From a virus: 64,000 nucleotides of DNA. The DNA is taken from IMG/VR virus record IMGVR_UViG_3300032893_000011, positions 1-64,000 of that record. One strand, written 5' to 3'. Positions 16,875-24,534 of this stretch are shown here, one piece after another (the stretch's first letter is position 1; every line of letters starts with the position of its first letter). The position numbers and the translations under genes are program-made. The notes beneath the pieces are model-generated. The model did not search any database. It saw only the letters and a program-made list of their open reading frames with translations, and was not told where the DNA came from.

Positions 16875-17209
16875 GACGTGTCCCCGACCTCGATGTGGTG
16901 CTGCGGCGCCCCGACCGGGATCAGCGGCCACGGCTGGGACGGGTCGACGTCCTCGCAGTGCACCATCCGCGGGATCACGATCGAGTACAGCAGCGACCCG
17001 CTCACGTAGGCCCTGGAGCCCCAGCAGCGTTTGAACGTGCCGTCGGGACGAATCGGGCCGTCGCACACCGCCGAGCTGCCGTCCCACGCCGTGAGGCACG
17101 CGGGCGGCGCGTCGGCATGCGCGGCCGGCGGGTGAACCACCCCGACCGCCGCGGCGGCGATAACCGCCGCGGCCAGCCGCGCATACATGGTCCTGCCCTG
17201 GGGTTTCAT
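16871..17209 (-). CDS. Secreted mycobacterial-type Cys protein
   Basis: A cleavable signal peptide is clear (LAAAVIAAAAVGVVHPPAAHA, cut before DAPP). The mature part has CLTAWDGSSAVCDGPIRPDG followed by FKRC and a later Cys, so four cysteines are spaced for two disulfides. The CDGPxRPDG motif resembles a family of small secreted mycobacterial proteins, which is recalled family knowledge and was not searched. It sits directly downstream of the PE-PPE hydrolase gene, so two exported proteins are co-transcribed. Confidence 0.68.
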   Translation of the reverse strand: MKPQGRTMYARLAAAVIAAAAVGVVHPPAAHADAPPACLTAWDGSSAVCDGPIRPDGTFKRCWGSRAYVSGSLLYSIVIPRMVHCEDVDPSQPWPLIPVGAPQHHIEVGDTS

Positions 17210-17212
17210 GAC

Positions 17213-18217
17213 TCACCTCGTTGCGTGGCGGGCGGTCGGCGTGTGCGCTGTCGGCACCAGCCGGCCGTGGCTGATGTGCGGCCCCAGGTTCGGTGTCAGC
17301 TGCGAGTAGCCCGCGTCGACCACCGGCTTGAGCGCACTGTTGAGGCCGTTGTAGACCTTCGGCGGCAGCACACCCTTGATCGGGGACAGGATCGGCAGAT
17401 CCTGTGTGGGCACCATGTAGGTGGTGGTCACCCCACCCTTGGCGTTGACGGTTCGGCTCATCTGAACCGCGTCCGCCGGGCTCGACAACGCCGCCTGGGT
17501 GTGCAGCGTCTCACTGGTGCCCGGCACCTTCAGCAGCGCGCCCATGACCGCATTGACATCAGCCGGCAAGTCCCACGGCCGATCGGGGAAATTCGACCAG
17601 CCGTCGTACTGCTTGTACACCAGCGTGATGCTGTACGGGCTGTCGGTCGGTATCTGCCCGACCGTGTAACCCAGCACCGGGATGCGGGTACCCACGGGGA
17701 ACAACGACGCGACGCCCTCGTCCGGGTCGGCGAACAAGTAGAAACTCAGCCGGCCCGGGGACGGCGGGGCGGCGCTGTCGTCGAGGGTGACAATCTCACG
17801 CTCGATGAGCAGCGTGCCCTCCGACTCCCCGCTGACCACCACCGGGTCGCCGGCGTTGATCGCGGACATGATGGCGCCGTTCAACATCGGCAGGCCGACC
17901 GCGATGGACTGGTCCCCGGTCAGCCCGGGGGATTGCAGCGTGCCCCAAGCCGCGCCGGCCTGCGCCGGCCAGTACACCACGTTGCCGGGCGGTGTGGGCC
18001 CGACCCAGTTCTGCCCGGTCTGCCGGGCGTGTTGCTCGTAGAAGGCCTCCCCGTTGCTGCCGAGGATTTTGGCCACTAGCGGGCTCTTGGGCACCGACGC
18101 GCCGGGCGCGTCGATGCGAACCGTGTCAGCAGCGAACACTGGCGCGGAAGCGCCCACGGCCGCCGCCAGGGCGACACCCGCGACCGCGACCGCTTTAGCT
18201 GTCCGTGTTTTCCTCAT
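17213..18217 (-). CDS. Secreted PE-PPE-domain serine hydrolase
   Basis: ATG 18217 has a strong ribosome site (GGAGGAGAAGG) and opens on a signal peptide (TAKAVAVAGVALAAAVGASA, then PVFA). The mature part is an alpha/beta hydrolase of the PE-PPE type, a domain found almost only in mycobacteria. The nucleophile elbow is GESEG in PVVVSGESEGTLL, followed by the domain's typical SFYLFADPDEGVASLFPVGTR region. The family hydrolyses or transfers acyl chains on surface lipids. In a phage it could modify the host envelope or exclude other phages, by inference. The same frame stays open upstream to 18394. Confidence 0.82.
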   Translation of the reverse strand: MRKTRTAKAVAVAGVALAAAVGASAPVFAADTVRIDAPGASVPKSPLVAKILGSNGEAFYEQHARQTGQNWVGPTPPGNVVYWPAQAGAAWGTLQSPGLTGDQSIAVGLPMLNGAIMSAINAGDPVVVSGESEGTLLIEREIVTLDDSAAPPSPGRLSFYLFADPDEGVASLFPVGTRIPVLGYTVGQIPTDSPYSITLVYKQYDGWSNFPDRPWDLPADVNAVMGALLKVPGTSETLHTQAALSSPADAVQMSRTVNAKGGVTTTYMVPTQDLPILSPIKGVLPPKVYNGLNSALKPVVDAGYSQLTPNLGPHISHGRLVPTAHTPTARHATR

Positions 18218-18394
18218 GGTCCTTCTCCTCCCTCTGGCGATTCGCCTGGCGTCCTCGCCCAACTCGCCCCGCCGCGCCGCTTTCACAATCGCGCGGGCCG
18301 CTGCTGGGCTGGTCTTAATGAGGGCGCGTGCCTCGGCTATCAGCCGGCGAAGCTCAACCTCAGTGCTACTGATTGGCGTACGGGTGGTGGTCAT
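18218..18394 (-). other. In-frame 59-codon N-terminal extension of the PE-PPE gene
   Basis: An ATG at 18394, preceded by GGAGGAGC, begins 59 helical, charged residues (VELRRLIAEARALIK) that run without a stop into the signal peptide. Two forms are therefore possible: a long one with an internal hydrophobic helix and a short secreted one. Which start is used cannot be told, as both ribosome sites are strong. Confidence 0.5.
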
Positions 18395-18411
18395 AATTGC
18401 TCCTCCGTTGT

Positions 18412-18500
18412 GGTAGTGGCCAGGGGAGATTCGAACTCCGCATCATCGCCCTACCCGGGTAGCCTTGGTCGGGGAGCCGATGCTTTTCATGGTGCCCTCC
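18412..18500 (-). other. tRNA-like T-arm and 15-codon peptide between divergent genes
   Basis: Read on the minus strand, GGAGTTCGAATCTCC looks like a tRNA T-arm, and CCTGGCC after it could be an acceptor strand. No matching complete cloverleaf is found upstream, although GGCCCAGG lies about 85 nt away. The same strand has AGGAGGGCACC then ATG and 15 codons (MKSIGSPTKATRVGR). Options are a decayed tRNA, an attachment-site core carrying a tRNA 3' end, or chance. Confidence 0.3.
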
Positions 18501-18572
18501 TGGGCCGGTGGTTCGGCGTGGGTTCCCACCTACCCCCATTATACGCCGTGGAGGCATTGTAGGCTAGGGGGT

Positions 18573-18578
18573 TAGGAT
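18573..18578 (+). promoter_or_regulatory. Leaderless-type promoter TAGGAT
   Basis: TAGGAT is followed by six bases and ATG 18585, at the head of the DNA-modification operon. It is divergent from the PE-PPE operon. Confidence 0.5.
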
Positions 18579-18584
18579 ACCGCC

Positions 18585-19349
18585 ATGGCGAGAACCGCCC
18601 CCAAACCCCCGAGCGGCCTGATCGACACGACCACCACCATCGCCCCCGACCAGCTGAACTACTACCACCGAAACGCCCGCCGCGGCGACGTCAACGCGAT
18701 CATGCGGTCCCTGCTGAAACATGCCCAGTACAAGCCGCTCACCGGCAACATCGGCACTTACACCGGACGGCCCAACGAGATCCTGGCCGGGAACCACACG
18801 CTGCGCGCGATCCGCCAGCTGGCCGCCGACGACCCGGCCGACCCGCGGTGGCAGTCAGTGAAGGTCCATTGGGGCGACTGGGACGACGACACCTGCCGCA
18901 CCATCAACCTCGCCGACAACCGCACCGCCGAACTCGGCGGCTACGACACCGCCGAGCTGGTCGCGCTGCTCAACGGCGTCGACGACACGGACCTGTCGAG
19001 CATCGGCTACACCGTCGAGGACGTATCAGATTTGCGGGCGTCTCTAGAGGAGCAGGACACGCCGATCGTCGATCAACGCCCACCGCGCCTCGGCGAAGAT
19101 GGGCTGATCGACAGCAACGACATCACCGAAAACAAGGAAGGCTACGCTGACGCGGCGAGCCGGCTGGTGGTGTTGGTGTATCCGATCCCGCAGTTCGTTT
19201 GGGCGCAGGAGCAGTTTGGGAAGTTCCGGGCGGACCGCGGGATAGACACCAACACGGAAGCTGTGTTGGCGCTCCTCGCGGATTACACCGGCGTGGCCCC
19301 GCCGGAGGCGGAGGGGTTCGAGCCCGCGGGGGTGGCTGTTGAGGGTTGA
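18585..19349 (+). CDS. ParB-like (ParB/sulfiredoxin fold) protein
   Basis: The 254-residue protein has the ParB-fold core: LNYYHRNARRGDVNAIMRSL, then NEILAGNHTLRAI (the GNHR-like box) and INLADNRTAELGGYD. In phages such proteins occur with DNA methylases and base-hypermodification genes, where the fold acts as a nuclease or NTP-dependent enzyme. It heads a run of five overlapping genes with dioxygenases and a kinase, so a role in DNA modification is inferred. A C-terminal 90-residue part is unassigned. Confidence 0.8.
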   Translation: MARTAPKPPSGLIDTTTTIAPDQLNYYHRNARRGDVNAIMRSLLKHAQYKPLTGNIGTYTGRPNEILAGNHTLRAIRQLAADDPADPRWQSVKVHWGDWDDDTCRTINLADNRTAELGGYDTAELVALLNGVDDTDLSSIGYTVEDVSDLRASLEEQDTPIVDQRPPRLGEDGLIDSNDITENKEGYADAASRLVVLVYPIPQFVWAQEQFGKFRADRGIDTNTEAVLALLADYTGVAPPEAEGFEPAGVAVEG

Positions 19350-20319
19350 CGCGGCGCGCCTGCTGACCCGCGAGCAAGCCACCGAGCTTGTCGGGCTGAA
19401 ACCGGCTGTTATGACACCGAACGTGGACGCGCCTGCGTTTGTGCACGACGCCGACACCGGCGAGCTGATCCTGGCGTATCTGCCGCTGGAGGATCCGGGG
19501 CCGCTGCGGCGGGCGATGCTGACGGTGGACTGCTCGTCGGGTGTGCAACGCAACCGCAACTACCGGTCGCAGTCGCGCACATTCGGATACGCGCCGCGTC
19601 GGCCGGTGTTGCGCCGCGAAGGCTGCAGCCACACGTCGATCTGCATTGAGCAGCCCGACGTTGAACAAGTCCTGGAGAACTACGCAGACCAGCTGGGCCG
19701 GACCTTCAACAGTTTCGCGCCCGAGGTGGTCGAGGCTAACCGCGTCACCTTGGGTGACGTGCTGCCGCAGTGGCGGCTGGGGAAGGAGAAGCTGTGGACG
19801 TCGGGGGTGATCAACAACACCGCCGCCCTGCCCTATCATCGGGACGGTTACAACTTCCCCACCTGGTCGGCGATGTCCGTCATCCGCAGGGGCGTCCGCG
19901 GCGGTCACCTGCACGTCCCCGAATATGGTGTGGTGCTGCCGTGCTCTGACGCGACCGTCGTGTTCTTTGAAGGTTTCAGGCACGTTCACGGCGTCACCCC
20001 GATCGTGCGCGTGAAGAAGGGCGAAGGGTATCGGATCAGCGTCGTGTATTACGCCCTGCGGGGCATGAAGAACTGCCGCGAAGCCGCCGAAGAGACAGTG
20101 TTGGCCCGCCAACGACGTACCGAACGCGAGGTCGAGATGGCTAAACGGCTGGCCGCCGGCGAAACTGGCATCCCTCAATCAATAGGCGGCCGCATAGACC
20201 CTCGCAAGTTGGATAGACGTGTCTCCTCCGTTAATTGGCGGTTCAATTCCGAGTCGCCGCCGCCGAAGGCCCGGGCAGCCAAGCCGAAAGACGACGATGA
20301 GGGGTCTCGTGCTGATTGA
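19339..20319 (+). CDS. TET/JBP-like 2-oxoglutarate/Fe(II) dioxygenase
   Basis: TTG 19339 overlaps the ParB-like gene. The iron-binding HxD is LPYHRDGYNF (H167, D169), the distal His lies in RHVHGVTPI at 215-217 and the 2-oxoglutarate Arg in EGYRISVVYYA at about 232. The GGHLHVP strand fits the TET/JBP group. This family oxidises the methyl group of thymine or 5-methylcytosine in DNA. A C5 cytosine methyltransferase at 31459 could supply 5-methylcytosine; oxidation of thymine is the alternative. A basic C-terminal tail may bind DNA. Confidence 0.8.
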   Translation: MRVDAARLLTREQATELVGLKPAVMTPNVDAPAFVHDADTGELILAYLPLEDPGPLRRAMLTVDCSSGVQRNRNYRSQSRTFGYAPRRPVLRREGCSHTSICIEQPDVEQVLENYADQLGRTFNSFAPEVVEANRVTLGDVLPQWRLGKEKLWTSGVINNTAALPYHRDGYNFPTWSAMSVIRRGVRGGHLHVPEYGVVLPCSDATVVFFEGFRHVHGVTPIVRVKKGEGYRISVVYYALRGMKNCREAAEETVLARQRRTEREVEMAKRLAAGETGIPQSIGGRIDPRKLDRRVSSVNWRFNSESPPPKARAAKPKDDDEGSRAD

Positions 20320-21187
20320 CCAGCGGCGGCTGGCTGATTTGACGGAGTTCGCCCGCGTCGAAGCCGAAAGCCGCGACGTGGAGCCGTGGGCTGACATCAT
20401 CGCCGCCGTCGAGCTGCCTCGCGAGCAGCGCACCTGGCTGATGACCTTGTACAACACGTTCGACGACCTGCATTCGGCGTGGTCGTGTATGCGACGCTGG
20501 CCCACCCCCGCCCGGTGGGGCGCGGCGCCCGACCGCCACGAGGCGGCGCGATTCAACTGCACGCAGGAGCGCCGCAACCTGCGCGGCGGCCGGGTCCTGC
20601 AACGCTTCGCCTCCTACGCGGCAATCCTCACCGGCCGCACCGAGGAGCAGTGGATGACCGTCGGGCTGGGAGCCGACCCGGGCCGCAACTTCACGCGCCT
20701 CACCACGCGGATGCGCACCGTGTGGGGGGTGGGCCGCCAATCAGCTTTCGAGTGGGCCGAATTCGCCGGCAAAGTCCTCGGCCTACCAGCCGACGCCGCT
20801 GACGGCCAACTATGGGAGTCGTCAGGGCCCCGGCGTTGTTTGGAGCGGATCTTTCACCTCGATCAGCCGAGCCCCGCGCAGCTGCACGAGGCGGCCAACG
20901 TGTGCCGCGAATGGCTGCGGCAGGAGGGGGTGCCGCTGGCGTGGGTCGACTTCGAAACCGTGATCTGCGACTACAACGTGGCCCGTGACGGGCGTTACTA
21001 CCCGGGCCGGCACCTCGCCGCCCTGCGGGAGGAGATCAACACGCTACCCGACGCCGCCGACAGGGCCCTACTCGGCGCGGCGTGGGACTCTTTCGTGCCT
21101 GAGCCGTGGCGCTCCATCCGGCCCGGCATCGACCCCGCGAAGATGAATGTTTATCGCGACTCGGGGAAGATTATTCAATGGCCGTAG
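20297..21187 (+). CDS. Probable amino acid:DNA transferase / pyrophosphorylase-like protein
   Basis: A mostly helical 296-residue protein with LMTLYNTFDDLHSAWSCM near the start, ERRNLRGGRVLQRF in the middle and FETVICDYN late. The size, helical fold and place between a TET/JBP-like oxygenase and a P-loop kinase match the alpha-glutamyl/putrescinyl-thymine pyrophosphorylase (aGPT-PPlase, AADT) proteins of phages with hypermodified bases. Those replace a pyrophosphate on a hydroxymethyl base with an amino acid. I assign it from context and overall resemblance, not from a proven motif. GTG 20309 is a possible alternative start. Confidence 0.6.
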   Translation: MRGLVLIDQRRLADLTEFARVEAESRDVEPWADIIAAVELPREQRTWLMTLYNTFDDLHSAWSCMRRWPTPARWGAAPDRHEAARFNCTQERRNLRGGRVLQRFASYAAILTGRTEEQWMTVGLGADPGRNFTRLTTRMRTVWGVGRQSAFEWAEFAGKVLGLPADAADGQLWESSGPRRCLERIFHLDQPSPAQLHEAANVCREWLRQEGVPLAWVDFETVICDYNVARDGRYYPGRHLAALREEINTLPDAADRALLGAAWDSFVPEPWRSIRPGIDPAKMNVYRDSGKIIQWP

Positions 21188-22257
21188 AAGACCCCGCCGC
21201 GACAGCCCGGTTCCTGGGCGCCTACTGCAAACAGTTCAACGCTGGGGCGTTCGCCCACCCGACCGGCAAAGAACTCGCCGCCCACCCCGAGTGGATAACA
21301 GACGAGCAAATCGGCGACGAACGCGCTGTGGTCATCAGCCGCGTCTTAAGTCGCGACTCGGTGCGCACCGACTTCACCGGCAGGAAATTCGCGATCCCCG
21401 CCAGCCAGCGAATCGCCACCCTAGTCGCGCACACACCCAACCTGCTGCCGCAGCTGAACCGCTACGCCTACATCATGACCTACGCCGAGGACCGCCAGCT
21501 GAACGCCCTATGCGCCACCCTCGGCAGGCGCATCGTGGGCACTCGGATCACCGCAGCCGCCGAAATCATCCACTGCTGGGGGCCGCCCACCGACCAAGCC
21601 CACTACGCAGCCTGGGACCGTGCCACCGTCACCGAAGTCGGCCACACCGACCCAGCGACCGTCTTTGGGTTCGTCACCGAAGCCGCCGCCGCCACCGGAT
21701 GGGACGACGACTACCCCTACTACAGCGACGGCGGCTGGAGCGCGGTATGCCTCAAAGGGTTCTGGCCTGACGACCCCAGCCGCGGTGTCAAACCCTCCGA
21801 GATGCCCAAACCGTGGAAAGCCGAGCACCGCAGCGATTTGACTCGCACCGCCCAATGGACAACCCTGGCCCGCCGAACCCCGTCGTTGACGGCGTTCGTG
21901 GAGTCGGTGCCGTGGTGGCGGCGCACCGAGCGGGTTCGGCTGCTGAAGATGAAAGCGGGATCGCGGCTCGCGCGTCACAGCGACATCACCGACCGCGACA
22001 GCGGCACCCGCGACGGCCAGATTGTCCGGTTCCACATCCCGCTTCTCACCCACCCGGACTGCCTGCTGCACACCTGGGACCTCGACGGGCTCCGCCGCGA
22101 CCACCACCTACAGGCGGGCCGCTGGTACTACCTCGACGCCCGCAAACCCCACGCCGTCACCAACCGCGGGCCCGTCGACCGCATCCACCTCGTCGTGGAC
22201 GTGCTCTGCGACGTCGACGTGCGCCGCCACATCGCGCAGGCCCGCCAATGCGTCTGA
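21178..22257 (+). CDS. Aspartyl/asparaginyl beta-hydroxylase-like dioxygenase
   Basis: ATG 21178 lies within the end of the previous gene. The C-terminal third is a double-stranded beta-helix dioxygenase: RLARHSDITDRDSG at about 264 supplies HxD, and KPHAVTNRGPVDRIHLVVDV at about 323 supplies the distal His and the Arg for 2-oxoglutarate, as in Asp/Asn hydroxylases. The first 180 residues are a separate, unrecognised domain. In this operon it may hydroxylate the amino-acid adduct on the modified base, which is inference. Confidence 0.74.
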   Translation: MAVEDPAATARFLGAYCKQFNAGAFAHPTGKELAAHPEWITDEQIGDERAVVISRVLSRDSVRTDFTGRKFAIPASQRIATLVAHTPNLLPQLNRYAYIMTYAEDRQLNALCATLGRRIVGTRITAAAEIIHCWGPPTDQAHYAAWDRATVTEVGHTDPATVFGFVTEAAAATGWDDDYPYYSDGGWSAVCLKGFWPDDPSRGVKPSEMPKPWKAEHRSDLTRTAQWTTLARRTPSLTAFVESVPWWRRTERVRLLKMKAGSRLARHSDITDRDSGTRDGQIVRFHIPLLTHPDCLLHTWDLDGLRRDHHLQAGRWYYLDARKPHAVTNRGPVDRIHLVVDVLCDVDVRRHIAQARQCV

Positions 22258-22793
22258 TATACCTCGCCGGTGGGCCCGGCTCAGGCAAATCCACCCTGAT
22301 GGCGGCCCTGACCAGCCGATACGATCGGATGCCGTGCTACCGCGACAAACCTCCGCATGATGTGCTCGTCGACCGGGGCACCGGCGCGGCGGTGGGCGCG
22401 GAGATAGGGCGCCGCCGCGCCAGCTTCGGCGGCACCGACGCCCTAGCCTCCACAATCATCAACACCGCCGTCCCATGGGTGGAGTCGAAGCCCTACCCGC
22501 TGATCCTGGCTGAGGGCGCCCGCCTGGCGTGTCAACGATTCCTGCTCGCCGCCACCGCCACCTACGATGTGACGTTGGCGCTGCTCGACCACCCCCAAGC
22601 CGAAGGGTGGCGCGTCGCGCGCTCCCAAGCCAACAACCGGTTCCAAAACGAGGCCTGGGTGCGGGGCCGAATCAGCGCCAGCCGCAACCTCGCCGACAAG
22701 CTCGACGGCCGCGAGCGGATCACGGTCCTGCGCGGACACCCCGACGACCTGCAACCAATCCTGGCTGGACTACTCGCCGATGAGCACCACTGA
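22248..22793 (+). CDS. P-loop kinase, probable hydroxymethyl-base DNA kinase
   Basis: The 181-residue protein begins MRLIYLAGGPGSGKST, a Walker A at residues 8-16. Later come LILAEGARLACQRF and a helical region with two Arg (RVARSQANNRF) like a lid. Phage 5-hydroxymethyl-base DNA kinases have this size and plan. The start overlaps the dioxygenase and the stop overlaps the terminase, so it is the last member of the modification operon. Phosphorylation of the base hydroxyl is the inferred step before the transferase. Confidence 0.76.
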   Translation: MRLIYLAGGPGSGKSTLMAALTSRYDRMPCYRDKPPHDVLVDRGTGAAVGAEIGRRRASFGGTDALASTIINTAVPWVESKPYPLILAEGARLACQRFLLAATATYDVTLALLDHPQAEGWRVARSQANNRFQNEAWVRGRISASRNLADKLDGRERITVLRGHPDDLQPILAGLLADEHH

Positions 22794-24465
22794 GAAGCAG
22801 CACGCCGTCACCAACCTGACAGCAGCGTGGCCGCCCGAGTCGCGCAACGCGATGCTCGAATACCTGTCCGCGGGCGCGAAACGCAAGATCCTGGCGGGGA
22901 CGTACCGCGACGCCGCGAACCTCGCCCAGGTCATCGACCCCCGCTACGTCGTCACACCGGCGCTGCAACTCATCGCCACGCACATCGAGACGGTGCTGCG
23001 CCGCCCCCGCCACAACCTGCTCATCAACATGCACCCCCAGTCGGGCAAGACTCAGCTGTGCGCCGTCTACGCGCCGCTGCGGGCCCTCATGCTCAACGCC
23101 AACTGCCGCATCATCCTCACCTGCTACGCGGCGTCGCTGGCCGAGGAGTCGTCCCGGCGCTGCCGCGAACTGATCGAGCAGCACGGCACCGGCGTCATCG
23201 ACCCCGTCACGGGCGTCGCCGCCGCCGACAAGCTCGGCTACCGCCTGGCCTCGGGATCCAACCGGGTGAACGCCTGGAAGATCGCGGGCGCCCGCGGCGG
23301 CATGGTCGCCGTCGGGTGGGGCGCCAGCCTCACAGGCAAGCCCGCCGACCTGTTGATCATCGACGACGTGGTCAAGAACCAGATGGAGGCTGACTCCGCC
23401 AACCACCGCCGCAAGATCTCCGAATGGTTCTCCACGGTGGCGCTGACCCGACTATCACCCGACGCATCCATAATCCACATCAGCACCCGCTGGCACCCCG
23501 AGGACCTGGCCGGGCAGATCATCTCCGGGGAGGCCCTGCAGGACGACCGGTTCAAGACGTGGAAACACATCAACATCCCCGCCATCGCCGAACGTGGCAT
23601 CCCCGACGCGCTCGGCCGCCAGCCTGGGGAGGCGATGGAATCCGCGCGCGGCTTCACCAAAGAATCCTTCGAGGCCATCCGCCGCGAGGTCGGGGAGAGG
23701 ACGTGGTACAGCATGTTCCAGGGGGTCCCCAGAAACCCGGCCGGCGGCCTGTTCCTGCGGGCGTGGTTCGAGCCCCGCGCGGTCATAGCCCCCGCCGACC
23801 CGGTGGCCGTCATCGTCGGGGTCGACCCCGCAGACACGGGCCGCGACGACGAGACCGGCATCATCGCCGCCGCCCTCGACCAGGACGGGCGCATAATCCT
23901 CACCGAGGACTGGTCGGGGAAGTTCACCAGCGACCAGTGGGGGCGGCGCGCCGTCACCCTGGCGTTAACGGTCGGGGCCCGCGAGATCTCGTTCGAGGCC
24001 TACAGCATCGCCACCACCTACAAGCAGGTCCTCGAACACGCCTACCGTGCCATCCACGCCGACGCCGCCGCCAAGCACCGCAGCGGCGCCGACCTCACCG
24101 ACATCGAGCGCAAGGCGCTGGGCGAGTTGCCGCCGTTCACGATCCACAAGTGGCGCGGCCCGGCCCGCGTCGACGCGGTCGGGCGCAGCGCCGTCCTGCG
24201 TCAGGCGTTCGAGACACGGCGCGCCCGCACCGTCGAACACAAGCTGGCCGTGTTCGAGGACCAGGCCGCCGACTGGTTCGCCGGGCAGCACTGCCCAGAC
24301 AGGGTCGCCGCCGCGGTCATCGCCCACGACCGGCTCGACAAACTGTCCGGAGGGGCCCGGATGACGATAGCCACCCCGATCAACACCCGCCCCGACCCCG
24401 TGTCGAGATTCAAGACGCCCGCCGCGGTGCAGACGCATCTGGCCCGCCGACTTGGACGCCGGTAA
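22780..24465 (+). CDS. terL: Terminase large subunit
   Basis: The 561-residue protein has Walker A HPQSGKT (85-91), the adenine/coupling segment ISTRWHPEDLAG, Walker B LLIIDD (191-196) and an RNase H-like nuclease starting with VGVDPADTGRDDETG (D349). This is the full ATPase-nuclease plan of phage large terminases that pump DNA into the prohead. No small terminase is recognised beside it. It overlaps the kinase gene by 14 nt, linking packaging to the modification operon. Confidence 0.93.
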   Translation: MSTTEKQHAVTNLTAAWPPESRNAMLEYLSAGAKRKILAGTYRDAANLAQVIDPRYVVTPALQLIATHIETVLRRPRHNLLINMHPQSGKTQLCAVYAPLRALMLNANCRIILTCYAASLAEESSRRCRELIEQHGTGVIDPVTGVAAADKLGYRLASGSNRVNAWKIAGARGGMVAVGWGASLTGKPADLLIIDDVVKNQMEADSANHRRKISEWFSTVALTRLSPDASIIHISTRWHPEDLAGQIISGEALQDDRFKTWKHINIPAIAERGIPDALGRQPGEAMESARGFTKESFEAIRREVGERTWYSMFQGVPRNPAGGLFLRAWFEPRAVIAPADPVAVIVGVDPADTGRDDETGIIAAALDQDGRIILTEDWSGKFTSDQWGRRAVTLALTVGAREISFEAYSIATTYKQVLEHAYRAIHADAAAKHRSGADLTDIERKALGELPPFTIHKWRGPARVDAVGRSAVLRQAFETRRARTVEHKLAVFEDQAADWFAGQHCPDRVAAAVIAHDRLDKLSGGARMTIATPINTRPDPVSRFKTPAAVQTHLARRLGRR

Positions 24466-24494
24466 AGGGCGTTAACGGCTGCACCGTCCCCCGT

Positions 24495-24500
24495 TAGATT
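24495..24500 (+). promoter_or_regulatory. Promoter TAGATT downstream of a CGTTAACG site
   Basis: TAGATT lies about 35 nt before GTG 24535, which also has a ribosome site (GAGGAC). A CGTTAACG palindrome at 24470-24477 sits just upstream in the intergenic gap, where an operator would be expected. Confidence 0.4.
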
Positions 24501-24534
24501 TGCGGGCGAATCCACACCGTCACGAGGACAGCAC

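Noticed and set aside
18412-18500. Complete tRNA gene
   Set aside because: Only the T-arm is convincing; the first T-stem pair mismatches and no acceptor or anticodon arm can be folded at normal distances.
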